From contig NZ_JAIQDI010000002.1 of NCBI RefSeq assembly GCF_020034665.1, positions 2,604,001 through 2,668,000 of the forward strand: a stretch of DNA of 64,000 nucleotides. The letters are read 5' to 3'. Made by a program: the position numbers and the translations under genes. Below the pieces are notes generated by a model. The model made no database searches, was not told the DNA's origin, and saw nothing but the letters and a program-made list of their open reading frames with translations. Position 1 is the stretch's first letter. The number at the start of each line of letters is the position of its first letter. Of the stretch, positions 25,021 through 34,487 are shown piece after piece. Source of the stretch: Niabella beijingensis (GTDB taxonomy: Bacteria; Bacteroidota; Bacteroidia; Chitinophagales; Chitinophagaceae).

Positions 25021-28000
25021 TCAATTGATTCCACTTAATTTTTCCACCGTAAAGGCCGATTGGTTGAGTTGCTCCACCATTTCAAAATAACGGCTGCGCG
25101 TTTCCAGCGCCTGGTTCACCAGTATCACCCAGTCGAGATAGCTGATCTCCCCGCTGTTCATTCTTTTGGAGGCCCCGTTAATAACGGTTGCTGCATTCCT
25201 TAATAACACATGCTGGTAGTTGCGCACCAGTCCGCTGTTGCGCGTATAAATACGTATTGCATTCAGCAGATCCGTATTCAGCTGCTGCCGCACCGTCTTT
25301 AACTCCTGTTCCCGTTGCTGCAACAGGATGGCCGCCGACCGTATACGGGAACGCTGTGCCCCTGCAAATAACGGGATGCCGATGCCTACATTTACCGCAG
25401 AGAAGCGGTTACCCCCATTAAAGTAGGTCTCTGCATCTCCTACCCGCTGATATCCGATGATGCTGGTATTACTATAACCCAGGTTCAGCGTGGGCAGCAT
25501 GCGGCTTTTCTCCAGCCGGTAAAGCTGCGCCGTGCGCTGCGTTTCAAACTGCTGTAGTTCTATGGTCGGGGTATGATCAATAACAGCCGTATCCGGAAGA
25601 TGATCCAGCCGGTAGTTAATATCATCACCAACCGGCACCAGGGGGGCTGCTGTATTTAAAACCATGCGGAACCGGCTCAGCGTTGCCTCATAATCCCCCC
25701 GCAGCAATGCCAGTTGATTGGCGACCTGGAACCGAAGGTTCTCTGCAGTGGATTTTTCCAGACTGTCCACGTCACCCAGCTTCAACCGTAAGTCAGATTT
25801 TTTCAACACTTCTGCATACATGCTGTCGGCCTCCAGCAGCAGCCGCTCTTGTTGTTGCATTACCAGCAGGGAATAGAACAACTGCTTTACCAACATCTTT
25901 ACTTCTGTTTCCTTAAGCCGGACGGCAGCCTGACTGATGTTGACATTGGTATTGTTCACATTCCGCTGATGCCGGTAAACCGCAGGAAACTGAAAAGCCT
26001 GCGATACGGTGAACCGGTTGTCATTGGCCCCACTGTTGATCTTTCCATATTCAACCCCCAGCTCCGTCTTATCTATATCCACGGCACTCCGTTCCAGCGC
26101 ACGGTAATATTGCACTCCCGTTTTTGACACCTGCAGGGAAAGATTGTTCTTGAGGGCCGTGTCCACCGCCTGTTGCAAACTAACGGACTGCTGCGCCGGG
26201 GCCGCAGCGGGAAGCAGGAACAGTACCAGCAGACCAACCGCAACGGATCGTTTTACGAGCCGGAAATAGCGGAATCCTTTTTCAAACAGGATATAAAGTA
26301 CCGGCAGAACGAAAAGGGTGAGCAGCGTAGAAATAATGAGACCTCCTATTACCACCGTCGCCAGCGGTTTCTGCACCTCGGCACCTGCACCCTGGCTAAC
26401 GGCCATCGGGATAAAACCCAGCGAAGGCACCAACGCCGTCATCAGCACTGCACGCAGCTTTGATTTTGTGGCATGCATAACGATCCGCTTCACATCATCC
26501 CAGCCCTCTTTTTTCAACCGGTTAAATTCTGTTACCAGCAGGATCCCGTTCAGCACCGCCACTCCAAAGAGTGCTATAAAACCAACTCCTGCAGAAATAC
26601 TGAAGGGCATGTCCCGGATCCACAACGCCAGGATCCCCCCGATCGCCGAAAGCGGGATGGCGGTATAGATCAGCAGCCCCTGTTTTACCGAATTAAATGC
26701 AAAGTATAATAACAGGAAGATCATGATAAGCGCAATAGGCACCACGATGCCCAGGCGTTGTTTGGCAGCTGTCAGGTTTTCAAAGGCTCCGCCATAAACA
26801 ATAGAATATCCCAATGGCAGTTTGAGCTGCGTTGCCACTTTTTGCTGAAGCTCTGTAACCATACTTTGTACATCCCTTCCATTAACATTAAATCCTACAA
26901 TGATCCGTCTCCGGGTGTTTTCCCGCTGGATCTGGTTGGGGCCTTCTATCTCCGACACACGGGCCACCTGTTCCAGCGGAATCTGCAGGCCATTGGCAGT
27001 GGGGATCAGCAGTCGCTGCACATCTGTAATATTCTTACGGGATTCGCCAGCCAGGCGTACCACCATGTCAAACCTTTTTTCACCCTCGTAAACCAATCCC
27101 GTGGTCTGCCCTGCAAAAGCGGTATTTACCACGCGGTTGATGTCACTTACATTCAGCCCGTAGGTAGCCATGGCATCGCGGTCGTAATGTATGACCACCT
27201 GCGGCATACCGGTAACGGTTTCCACATACAGGTTGATCGCGCCCTCCACTGTCTTTATCACTTCGCTGAGCTGGTGTGCATACCATGCCAGGGAGTCCAG
27301 GTCTTCTCCAAATATCTTGCAGACCACATCCTGTCTTGCACCCGTCATCAATTCGTTAAAACGCATTTGCACCGGGAACTGGAAGCCCACGCTTACACCG
27401 GGCACTACAGACAGTTCCTTTGTCATCTTTTCTGCCAGTTCATCAAAGGAATGCGCAGAGGTCCATTCCTTTTTATCTTTCAATATCACCATCATATCGC
27501 TTGCCTCCAGCGGCATGGGATCTGTTGGGATCTCAGCACTGCCGATCTTGGTCACCACCTTTTCCACTTCAGGAAATTTTTTAAGCAGGATACCCGCTGT
27601 CTTTTGCGTCGCATCAATGGTCGTGTTCAGATTGCTTCCGGTAAGCAAACGGGTTTCTACAGCAAAGTCGCCCTCTTCCAGCTCCGGTATGAACTCCCCG
27701 CCCATTTTGCCAAGCAGATAAACAGCGATCGCAAAGAGCACCAGCGTGGTAGCGATAACCGTTCGGGGTAACTGCAGCATACGTTTCAGCAATGGCTGGT
27801 AGCGGCGTTCCAGCCAACCCATCATCCGGTCGGCCAGGGTACGTTTGTGGCGGATCTTTTTGCTGAGGCATAATGCACTCATCATCGGTACATAGGTCAC
27901 CGACAGGATAAATGCCCCCAGGATGGCAAAGGCTACCGTGAACGCCATCGGTTTGAACATTTTGCCTTCAATGCCCTGGAGGGAGAGTATGGGGAAGTAT

Positions 28001-29385
28001 ACGATCAGGATAATGATCTGACTGAAGACAGCAGATTTGATCATATTTCCGGTTGAGGCGTTCACCTCCGCATCCATGGTATGCTGGGTAATCACACCTG
28101 TGTTCCTGAAATGCCGGGAATGGGAAAAGCGGTGCAGGATGGCCTCCACCACGATGACCGTACCATCAACGATAAGACCGAAATCGATCGCACCGAGGCT
28201 CATCAGGTTACCTCCTACCCCAAACTTATTCATAAGTATGATGGCGAACAGCATGGACAGGGGGATAACGGAAGAAACAATAAGCCCTGCGCGCAGATTG
28301 CCCAGGAAGAAAACAAGGACAAACACCACGATTAACGCGCCTTCGACAAGATTGGTTTCCACCGTCTTTATCGCATTATTCACCATCTTGGTACGGTCGA
28401 GGAAGGGTTCAATCACCACACCCTCGGGCAATGATTGCTGTATTTCCGCCACTTTTTCCTTTACCCGTTTTATCACTGCCGACGAGTTCTCCCCCTTCAG
28501 CATCATCACCACAGCTCCGGCCACCTCCCCTTTGTCGTTAAAGGTCATGGCACCATACCGGGTAGCCGCTCCCAGCCCTACGGCAGCCACATCCCTTATC
28601 AGCAGCGGCATGCCGTTGTCCAGGTTCTTTACCACGATCTTTTCGATATCTTCCAGGCCGGTGGTAAGTCCTTCACTGCGTATATACAATACGGTAGGCC
28701 CTTTTTCAATATAAGCACCACCGGTGTTCTGGTTGTTCTTTTCCAGCGCATCAAAAACAGCGCCGATGGTGATATTGTACGCCTTAAGCTGTTCCGGCTT
28801 TACCGCTATTTCATATTGTTTCAGCTGACCGCCAAAGCTGCTCACATCTGCCACACCCGGCGTGCCCAGCAATTGCCGGCGCACTACCCAGTCCTGCAAA
28901 GTGCGTAGCTCCATGGGGCCGTATTTACCTTCATAGCCCGCTTTGGGCCGTACCACATATTGATAAATCTCACCCAACCCCGTGGTAACAGGCGCCATGG
29001 CCGGTGACCCTGCTCCCTCGGGAATCTCCTGCTGTACCTGTTGCAGCCGTTCACTGATCTGTTGCCGCGCCCAGTAAACATCCGTTGCATCATCAAACAC
29101 GATGGTGACCAGCGACAGGCCGAAACGCGAAAAGCTCCGGATCTGTTTCAGGCCCGGAATATTACTGCAGGCCTGTTCTATAGGGAAGGTGATCAGCCGC
29201 TCCACATCCGGTGCACCCAGTGCAGGGGAAACCGTGATAACCTGCACCTGATTGTCTGTTATATCTGGTACGGCATCGATGGGCAACCGGCTCACTTCAA
29301 AACTGCCCCATCCGATTAGCGCCAGTACCAGCAGACCAACAATCAGCTTATTCTTTACAGAAAAGCTAATAATCTTATTTAGCAT
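25021..29385 (-). CDS. Heavy-metal RND pump fused to its TolC-like outer membrane channel (CzcA-CzcC)
   Basis: 1454 residues. Residues 1 to about 1040 are a CusA/CzcA-type pump: the first helix with RLPIDAVPDITDNQVQVI, VERLITFPIE, the helix IV proton-relay acidic residues in GAIDFGLIVDGTVIVVEA, and twelve helices. A signal-like hydrophobic segment ending PAAAPAQ (about 1046-1062) then precedes a complete TolC/CzcC domain (VSLQQAVDTALKNNLSLQ onwards). The substrate is a divalent cation such as Co, Zn or Cd, or Cu; the sequence does not decide between them. The fusion is known in Bacteroidota. It sits between a small secreted-protein gene and the adaptor gene. Confidence 0.93.
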   Translation of the reverse strand: MLNKIISFSVKNKLIVGLLVLALIGWGSFEVSRLPIDAVPDITDNQVQVITVSPALGAPDVERLITFPIEQACSNIPGLKQIRSFSRFGLSLVTIVFDDATDVYWARQQISERLQQVQQEIPEGAGSPAMAPVTTGLGEIYQYVVRPKAGYEGKYGPMELRTLQDWVVRRQLLGTPGVADVSSFGGQLKQYEIAVKPEQLKAYNITIGAVFDALEKNNQNTGGAYIEKGPTVLYIRSEGLTTGLEDIEKIVVKNLDNGMPLLIRDVAAVGLGAATRYGAMTFNDKGEVAGAVVMMLKGENSSAVIKRVKEKVAEIQQSLPEGVVIEPFLDRTKMVNNAIKTVETNLVEGALIVVFVLVFFLGNLRAGLIVSSVIPLSMLFAIILMNKFGVGGNLMSLGAIDFGLIVDGTVIVVEAILHRFSHSRHFRNTGVITQHTMDAEVNASTGNMIKSAVFSQIIILIVYFPILSLQGIEGKMFKPMAFTVAFAILGAFILSVTYVPMMSALCLSKKIRHKRTLADRMMGWLERRYQPLLKRMLQLPRTVIATTLVLFAIAVYLLGKMGGEFIPELEEGDFAVETRLLTGSNLNTTIDATQKTAGILLKKFPEVEKVVTKIGSAEIPTDPMPLEASDMMVILKDKKEWTSAHSFDELAEKMTKELSVVPGVSVGFQFPVQMRFNELMTGARQDVVCKIFGEDLDSLAWYAHQLSEVIKTVEGAINLYVETVTGMPQVVIHYDRDAMATYGLNVSDINRVVNTAFAGQTTGLVYEGEKRFDMVVRLAGESRKNITDVQRLLIPTANGLQIPLEQVARVSEIEGPNQIQRENTRRRIIVGFNVNGRDVQSMVTELQQKVATQLKLPLGYSIVYGGAFENLTAAKQRLGIVVPIALIMIFLLLYFAFNSVKQGLLIYTAIPLSAIGGILALWIRDMPFSISAGVGFIALFGVAVLNGILLVTEFNRLKKEGWDDVKRIVMHATKSKLRAVLMTALVPSLGFIPMAVSQGAGAEVQKPLATVVIGGLIISTLLTLFVLPVLYILFEKGFRYFRLVKRSVAVGLLVLFLLPAAAPAQQSVSLQQAVDTALKNNLSLQVSKTGVQYYRALERSAVDIDKTELGVEYGKINSGANDNRFTVSQAFQFPAVYRHQRNVNNTNVNISQAAVRLKETEVKMLVKQLFYSLLVMQQQERLLLEADSMYAEVLKKSDLRLKLGDVDSLEKSTAENLRFQVANQLALLRGDYEATLSRFRMVLNTAAPLVPVGDDINYRLDHLPDTAVIDHTPTIELQQFETQRTAQLYRLEKSRMLPTLNLGYSNTSIIGYQRVGDAETYFNGGNRFSAVNVGIGIPLFAGAQRSRIRSAAILLQQREQELKTVRQQLNTDLLNAIRIYTRNSGLVRNYQHVLLRNAATVINGASKRMNSGEISYLDWVILVNQALETRSRYFEMVEQLNQSAFTVEKLSGIN

Positions 29386-29469
29386 AATCTTTTTTCGTTA
29401 ATTCAAATAGTAAATAATTCCTTCCACCGGCCGGAGCCGGCAGAAAGCACAATAATGATCCTGTAAGAA

Positions 29470-29853
29470 TTAAAAATGGGTCCGCGGCGGACGAAAGAGC
29501 GCAGCAAGTGCAGGGTCGGGGATGTTATGGTCCTTTAAAAGAATATAAGGGACACACGAGGTTGTTATAGAAGTACAGTGAATCGAAACAGGTTTTGCAA
29601 GCGGTATAAAAGTGTGCTGAATGGTGCCGGACGTAATATTTTTATAGGGGAGCTGACGGTCCCTGTCATCATCATCATCGTTAATATCCGGCCCGCAGTA
29701 ATGCATACACAAAAACTCAGCTATACCAATACCTTCATTCCGCTGCTGGTGCTCCTGAAAATGTGCCACTAAAGTGGGGAGCTTTAATAATTGGTTAAAT
29801 GCCGTATTGTGTAACAGAAAAAGAAGCAATAAGAGGCCTGCTCTTTGTCTCAT
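29470..29853 (-). CDS. Small exported protein heading the metal-efflux operon
   Basis: 127 residues from the ATG 29853 (MRQRAGLL). An N-terminal hydrophobic signal is followed by NQLLKLPTLVAHFQEHQ, FLCMHYCGPDINDDDDD and a His/Cys-containing tail. Clustered H, C and D residues suggest metal binding. Unnamed proteins of this pattern often precede czcA in Bacteroidota. The gene is 84 bases upstream of the pump gene. An exact TAnnTTTG box ends only four bases before the start codon. Confidence 0.7.
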   Translation of the reverse strand: MRQRAGLLLLLFLLHNTAFNQLLKLPTLVAHFQEHQQRNEGIGIAEFLCMHYCGPDINDDDDDRDRQLPYKNITSGTIQHTFIPLAKPVSIHCTSITTSCVPYILLKDHNIPDPALAALFRPPRTHF

Positions 29854-29857
29854 CCGG

Positions 29858-29865
29858 CAAATATA
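29858..29865 (-). promoter_or_regulatory. -7 box of the metal-efflux operon
   Basis: On the minus strand TATATTTG, an exact TAnnTTTG match, ending 4 bases before the ATG at 29853. The transcript would be leaderless or nearly so. No clear -33 TTG is present, so an activator may be needed. Confidence 0.5.
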
Positions 29866-30054
29866 AAACATGTGGCTTAATGAAACCATCCCTTCTTTAA
29901 AAGAGGCGTATTATTTGTTGTTAAGAACATAATGTGCCGCATGCAGCATCGTTATACCAACGTTACTTTTCAATATACGATATATAGTTTATGTAAGATA
30001 CTGAAACAAGTTCAGAATGACCGCGCGTGTGTTTGTCATTACGGTGATCAACGG

Positions 30055-30101
30055 CAACTAAAAAAGGTTGTCATTCCGGCCCTGGTTCAGAATGACAACC
30101 T
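30055..30101 (-). terminator. Intrinsic terminator after the Gfo/Idh/MocA gene
   Basis: On the minus strand, a perfect 12-bp stem (AGGTTGTCATTC / GAATGACAACCT, 30065-30076 and 30090-30101, 13-base loop) is followed by TTTTTTAG. It begins 17 bases after the stop at 30118. Part of the right arm (GTTCAGAATGAC) recurs at about 30009. Confidence 0.7.
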
Positions 30102-30117
30102 CTGACTTGAAGCCGTT

Positions 30118-31455
30118 CTATACTGCTCCGCCTCCGGCTAAAAACTTATTGGCCTTATCTTCTTTGAAGCGGGCATTTTCGCCATCCCAGTGAAGCGTTT
30201 CACCCGGGAACCTTGCAGCGATCACACCCAGCAGGATCACTTCCGTAAGCTTGGCGGCATAAGAGAAGGGTGCGCTGCATTTGGTTGTACCCAGACAGGC
30301 ATCCACAAATTCATGATAATGCTTGGGGGTCTCCGCATCATAACTGGTAACCGGCTTTCCGGCAGTACCATCGGGATCATATTTCTTGATATCGATGGGA
30401 ACAAATTTGCCATCCACGATCAGTTTGGGCAGCTGCATAAAGTGCGGCAATAACAACCGCTGACCGTTTTCGCTGATAAACATGGCACCCTGGTCCGGTA
30501 AGGCTTCGCCTCCGGGAAGCTCCAGCTCGCTTTGCAGTTCCGGTGCTCCTTTACCATCATACCATACCCACTCCAATGTATCTGCTGTATAAGGTGTTCC
30601 GGGAAACACATAGCTTACATGATTTTTTTCCGGGTGACCAAAATCATTGGGAGCACGGCATTCGTTCTTAACGGTAAGCGGCACGCTTAACTTTAATGCA
30701 TTATAGGGCGTATCAAAAATATGTACGCCCATATCGCCCAGCGTACCACAACCATAGTCGATACATTTTCTCCAGTTACCCGGGTGATAGAGCCCGTTCT
30801 TATACGGCCGCTTTTTTGCAGTACCCAGCCACAGATCCCAGTTCAGTCCTGCGGGTACCGGATCGCTCCCCTGTGGTTCGGGGCCGTCATATCCCCAGAC
30901 CTTCGGCGACCAGGCGATCACTTTTTTTACTTTACCAATGATCCCTTTCTGGATCAGTATCGTAGCCAGCTTGTAATCATAAAAGGAGTGCACCTGGATG
31001 CCCATCTGGGTGATCAGGTTCTTTTCAGCAGCCACTGCATCCATTTTTCTTGATTCGGAAATATAATGGGTCAGTGGTTTCTGACAGTACACGTGTTTAT
31101 TCAGATCCATGGCCGCCAGGGAAACAGGTGCATGTGCATGGTCGGTTGTAGATACCACCACCGCATCGATCTGACTGCCCATGGCTTTGAACATCTCTTT
31201 ATAGTCGGCGAAAAGTTTTGCCTTTTTATATTTAGCCTTTACTTTATCCAGGGCATTGCTGTCCACGTCGCAAAGCGCCACGATCTCCACAGCCGGGTGT
31301 GAAGCAATGGCCATCAGATCACCGTTGCCCATGGCACCAAGTCCTACCTGGGCCACCCTTAATTTTTTATCGGAGTTAAAAGCCGAAGAAGAGAACGGCA
31401 GCATAAAAGCAACCGTTCCCGCAGCTGTGGTTTTTATAAAACTTCTTCTTTTCAT
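30118..31455 (-). CDS. Gfo/Idh/MocA family oxidoreductase, exported
   Basis: 445 residues. The N-terminus (MKRRSFIKTTAAGTVAFMLP) is the Tat-like signal usual for this family in Bacteroidota. The Rossmann dinucleotide motif is VGLGAMGNGD, followed by ALCDVDSN, VVVSTTDHAHAPV and HVYCQKPLTH (the EKP motif, here QKP). The C-terminal beta-sheet domain contains the CGTLGDMGVHIFD segment typical of these secreted sugar dehydrogenases. It should oxidise or reduce a sugar derivative with NAD(P). It is the second gene of an operon with a DUF1080 protein, a pairing frequent in glycan utilisation. Confidence 0.92.
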   Translation of the reverse strand: MKRRSFIKTTAAGTVAFMLPFSSSAFNSDKKLRVAQVGLGAMGNGDLMAIASHPAVEIVALCDVDSNALDKVKAKYKKAKLFADYKEMFKAMGSQIDAVVVSTTDHAHAPVSLAAMDLNKHVYCQKPLTHYISESRKMDAVAAEKNLITQMGIQVHSFYDYKLATILIQKGIIGKVKKVIAWSPKVWGYDGPEPQGSDPVPAGLNWDLWLGTAKKRPYKNGLYHPGNWRKCIDYGCGTLGDMGVHIFDTPYNALKLSVPLTVKNECRAPNDFGHPEKNHVSYVFPGTPYTADTLEWVWYDGKGAPELQSELELPGGEALPDQGAMFISENGQRLLLPHFMQLPKLIVDGKFVPIDIKKYDPDGTAGKPVTSYDAETPKHYHEFVDACLGTTKCSAPFSYAAKLTEVILLGVIAARFPGETLHWDGENARFKEDKANKFLAGGGAV

Positions 31456-31499
31456 ATGTGTCTTTTTGTTTTAGATTTTAATCTTTAGTAAATGGCTTA

Positions 31500-32297
31500 T
31501 TAAAGTGGTCGTACCTTTATGTTTTTAAACCACATAGAGCTTCCGTGATATTGAAAACCGATATAGCCGGTCTTAAATTTTCCGTAATCGGGGCTTTTTG
31601 CCCATTTGCCTGATTTTTTACGGGCATACCAGTCGTCCGACCAGGGTTTAAAACTCAATAGCTTTACACCATTCAGCCAGTGCTCGGTACGGCCGGGGGC
31701 GACCACGATCTTCGTGGTATTCCATTCACCAACAGGATGCAGCAATTTCCTGGCTTCGTCCGTTGTATGCATGGCATAATCGGCACCGGTCTTTTGCCAG
31801 TCCTGTAATTGCTCCGGATGCTCGGCTCCGAACTGAGCGTTGTAATCTTTAAGATCGCTGTGCAGGCGGGCATAGTTGGCATCATCGATCAGCTGGTACT
31901 CCGGACTGATGCTGGATGGGGAACCGTAGCCTTCCTTTACATGATAATAGATCCCGCTGTTACCTCCCTCTGCGATCTTCCAGTCTACTGTCAGTTCAAA
32001 ATATTCAAATTCCTGTCCGCCGAAGATCACGTCGCGTCCGCCTTTGTAGGCCGTATCCGGCTTTGCCGCGTCGTTCATCCACAACATACCGTCGCTGATC
32101 GTCCAGCCGGGAGACAGCGTTTTACCATTGTAGCCCCGCCATTTGGAGCTGTTTTGCGGAGCCAGTAAATCGATCACTTTCCCTTCCTGTACAGAATATC
32201 CGGCGATGGGTTTTGAGGTTGGTAAAGAGGTACTGTCTGTTCCAAAAATCATAAAAACGGGAGCCAGCAACAGCTGCACCAATGAGAATAACTTCAT
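31500..32297 (-). CDS. DUF1080 (3-keto-disaccharide hydrolase-like) exported protein
   Basis: 265 residues from the ATG 32297 (MKLFSLVQ); the frame is open to 32357. After the signal peptide comes a jelly-roll lectin/hydrolase domain with FNLF-like opening (APQNSSKWRGYNGKTL), GMLWMN, GGQEFEYFELTVDWKIAEGGNSGIYYHV, EYQLIDD, GEWNTTKIVVAPGRTEHWLNG and the final IGFQYHGSSMWFKNIKVRPL. Members cleave 3-keto-glycosides or 3-keto-disaccharides. It is 44 bases upstream of the Gfo/Idh/MocA gene; together they could process keto-sugar intermediates. Confidence 0.92.
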   Translation of the reverse strand: MKLFSLVQLLLAPVFMIFGTDSTSLPTSKPIAGYSVQEGKVIDLLAPQNSSKWRGYNGKTLSPGWTISDGMLWMNDAAKPDTAYKGGRDVIFGGQEFEYFELTVDWKIAEGGNSGIYYHVKEGYGSPSSISPEYQLIDDANYARLHSDLKDYNAQFGAEHPEQLQDWQKTGADYAMHTTDEARKLLHPVGEWNTTKIVVAPGRTEHWLNGVKLLSFKPWSDDWYARKKSGKWAKSPDYGKFKTGYIGFQYHGSSMWFKNIKVRPL

Positions 32298-32576
32298 AAA
32301 GGCAAAAAAGATTGATAAGCGATTAAATTGAAGAGCATGTATGCAATGTGGATACAACTGCTAAAATAATAAAATAATCAGTAAAACTATCAAACAAGTT
32401 GAACACCGGCGTCAGAACAACACACACATAGAACCCCGGCCATTCGTATTCCATCATCCCCGGTGGCCCGGCCGTTAGAAAAAGAAAAAGTTCCGGTTTT
32501 GAAAAAAGAAAAAGCAAAGAAGACCGCAAAAAGGATAAAACACCGGAAAAGATGCCCGCATCAACAGGCGGTGTAT

Positions 32577-32584
32577 TAGCTTTG
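32577..32584 (+). promoter_or_regulatory. -7 box of the Nudix gene
   Basis: TAGCTTTG, an exact TAnnTTTG match, ends 5 bases before the ATG at 32590, again a nearly leaderless arrangement. No -33 match at 19 bases. Confidence 0.45.
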
Positions 32585-32589
32585 TCATC

Positions 32590-33048
32590 ATGAAGACAAG
32601 CGCTGGCATATTATTATTTAAAAAAAATAAAAACGATCTGTTGTTTTTCCTAGTGCATCCCGGTGGCCCTTTCTGGAAAAATAAGGACCGGGGCGCGTGG
32701 TCGATACCCAAGGGAGAACTGGCCGCAGGTGAAGATCCGCTGGAACGTGCCTGCACCGAATTCAGAGAGGAAACCGGGCAGGCGGTTCATGGCATTTTTT
32801 TACCCCTGTCCCCTGTGCAACAGAAAGGAGGAAAACGGATCATTGCCTGGGCCCTGGAGGGCGATATTGATACGACGGCATTAAGCAGCAACAGCTTTAC
32901 CCTTGAATGGCCGCCGCGATCGGGCAGCATGATAGCGGTGCCGGAAGTAGACCGCTGGGAATGGTTCTCCGGCGATGAAGCCCAGCAACGGATCAACCCG
33001 GCACAGGTGCCACTCCTGAATGAAGTACAGGCCTTATCCACACAATAG
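32590..33048 (+). CDS. Nudix hydrolase
   Basis: 152 residues. The Nudix box runs from G42 to G63 (GELAAGEDP..TEFREETG). The usual Arg of REUxEE is Thr, which is tolerated in this subgroup, while the metal-binding E57, E60 and E61 remain. AGILLFKKN at the start and GGPFWKNKDRGAWSIPKGE are typical of the diadenosine-polyphosphate (Ap4A)-type branch. It hydrolyses a nucleoside diphosphate linked to another group; the exact substrate is unknown. It is convergent with the YihY gene. Confidence 0.9.
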   Translation: MKTSAGILLFKKNKNDLLFFLVHPGGPFWKNKDRGAWSIPKGELAAGEDPLERACTEFREETGQAVHGIFLPLSPVQQKGGKRIIAWALEGDIDTTALSSNSFTLEWPPRSGSMIAVPEVDRWEWFSGDEAQQRINPAQVPLLNEVQALSTQ

Positions 33049-33087
33049 CATTCCGGATACGGGGGAAAAGGACATCGACAACACCGC

Positions 33088-34029
33088 TTATGCCGCAGGT
33101 CCGGGCTCGATGGTTTCCACAACTGTTTTTAAATGAACCGCATATTTTGAGGGCCGGATGCGCATCTGGTAGCGTTCTGCATAGGCTTCCGTAAATTCTG
33201 CCCCAAAGTATAAGATCAATGCGGTATAATACACCCAAACCATAAACACTACAACAGAGCCGGCAGCACCAAATACAGCTCCCGTATTGGTTTGGGTAAC
33301 GTACAGCTGGATCAGGAATTTGCCGACCATAAACAGCACTGCGGTGAACCCGGCCCCCATCAAAGCCGGCTTCCATTTCAACTGTACATCCGGCAACACT
33401 TTAAAAATCACGGCAAACAAGAGGGTGATCACAAGGAAGGTGACCACCAGACTCACTACTTTGAAAATAGACAGAGAAGAGAAAGACAGGTATTGCTGTA
33501 ATTCGTGCTGCAGACCGGTGAGCACGGTGCTGATCACCAGCGACACCAAAAGCAGGAACCCCAGTGAAACGATCAGGGAAAAAGACAGCAGGCGGTTTGC
33601 AACCAGTTTCTTCCACCCTTTTTCAGGAACGGCCTTTACATTCCAGATGGTATTGATACTATCCTGTATCTCGGTAAAAACAGCGGTAGCACCTATAATA
33701 AGGGTAATTCCGCCAATGATCAGGGCAATCATGTTCTTTCCGCTAAGCTCCGCATTGGCTACAAACAATTCGATATCCCCTGCCAGCTTGGCGCCTACAA
33801 AACCGGTCAGCTCGGCGTGCAGTTTACCTTCGATCGCATCCTTACTATAGATGATACTTGCAGTAGCAATAACAATGGTCAGTAAAGGGGCGATCGAAAA
33901 CACCGTACAGTAAGCCAGCGAAGAACTGAGCTTGGGCACCTTGTCTTCTGAGAACCCTTTTGCAGACGCTTTCAGCAATGCAACGGCTTCCTTAAAAAAC
34001 AGTTTTATTTTTTTTACAAAGGCAGTCAT
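33088..34029 (-). CDS. YihY/BrkB family inner membrane protein
   Basis: 313 residues with five to six transmembrane helices. The family start LSSSLAYCTVFSIAPLLTIVIA, IEGKLHAELTGFVG, the pattern around SINTIWNVKAVPEKGWKK and RLLSFSLIVSLGFLLLVSLV, and the final AGSVVVFMVWVYYTALILYFGAEFTEAYA are diagnostic. Once called ribonuclease BN by mistake, the family is of unknown function, possibly a transporter or envelope factor. It is monocistronic. Confidence 0.93.
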   Translation of the reverse strand: MTAFVKKIKLFFKEAVALLKASAKGFSEDKVPKLSSSLAYCTVFSIAPLLTIVIATASIIYSKDAIEGKLHAELTGFVGAKLAGDIELFVANAELSGKNMIALIIGGITLIIGATAVFTEIQDSINTIWNVKAVPEKGWKKLVANRLLSFSLIVSLGFLLLVSLVISTVLTGLQHELQQYLSFSSLSIFKVVSLVVTFLVITLLFAVIFKVLPDVQLKWKPALMGAGFTAVLFMVGKFLIQLYVTQTNTGAVFGAAGSVVVFMVWVYYTALILYFGAEFTEAYAERYQMRIRPSKYAVHLKTVVETIEPGPAA

Positions 34030-34487
34030 AGTTATTACCTAAGGTTCTGAATGGATAGAAACAATATTTACCGGCTGCCGCATTCCTGCGGGAGCCACTT
34101 CCGGAAAAATCACCGGCCATACCCAACATTTACAACAGAAACCATACCGTTTATAGGTCCGTTGCAGCGCTGCCATACCCGGTGAGAAACCCGTCCGCAA
34201 AAATAAGCCGGCAACAGCACACCGTTGTATTTCTGTTAGAAACCGGATATTCTTCCCTTAATAAAATAGCCCCCTGTGGAAACAGGGGGCGCAACCAAAA
34301 CTAACTGCTTATGAGAAAATTTAATATCTTAACCGGTAACCCGGACTTTGTTCTTTGAATGATAACTTTATTATACAATAACCGTTCCATTTTTTATTTT
34401 CAATAAAAAATAATCATTTACGGCTTTCTTACCGGCATCAGCGGGTATGCCGGTTCTTCCGGAAACCACCCAGGGTCCGGAGCCGGT
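34030..34487. other. 458-base intergenic region
   Basis: It holds the second copy of the structured element (34265-34351, minus strand) and a weak 8-bp inverted repeat (34431-34438 with 34446-34453). No gene is visible. Confidence 0.5.
34265..34351 (-). ncRNA. Conserved structured element, copy B (possible small RNA or 3' UTR)
   Basis: It shares 36 identical bases with copy A (34290-34325 here). Its terminator stem (34269-34277 with 34282-34290, loop TTCC on the minus strand) is G-C at the position where copy A is A-T, and it is followed by TATTTTATT. The upstream block ACAAAGTCCG is also shared (34342-34351), but with 13 more bases of spacer than in A. On this strand it lies 137 bases after the stop of the polysaccharide lyase gene, so it could be that gene's 3' UTR, or a small RNA. 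Confidence 0.5.

Noticed and set aside
26758..27771. Plus-strand ORF of 337 codons inside the metal pump gene
   Set aside because: Antisense shadow of the CzcA coding sequence; no start signal, no family motif.
23770..34351. Possible composite transposon bounded by the two inverted element copies
   Set aside because: The enclosed genes are ordinary chromosomal operons, there is no transposase, and the repeats end in terminator stems, not transposon ends.
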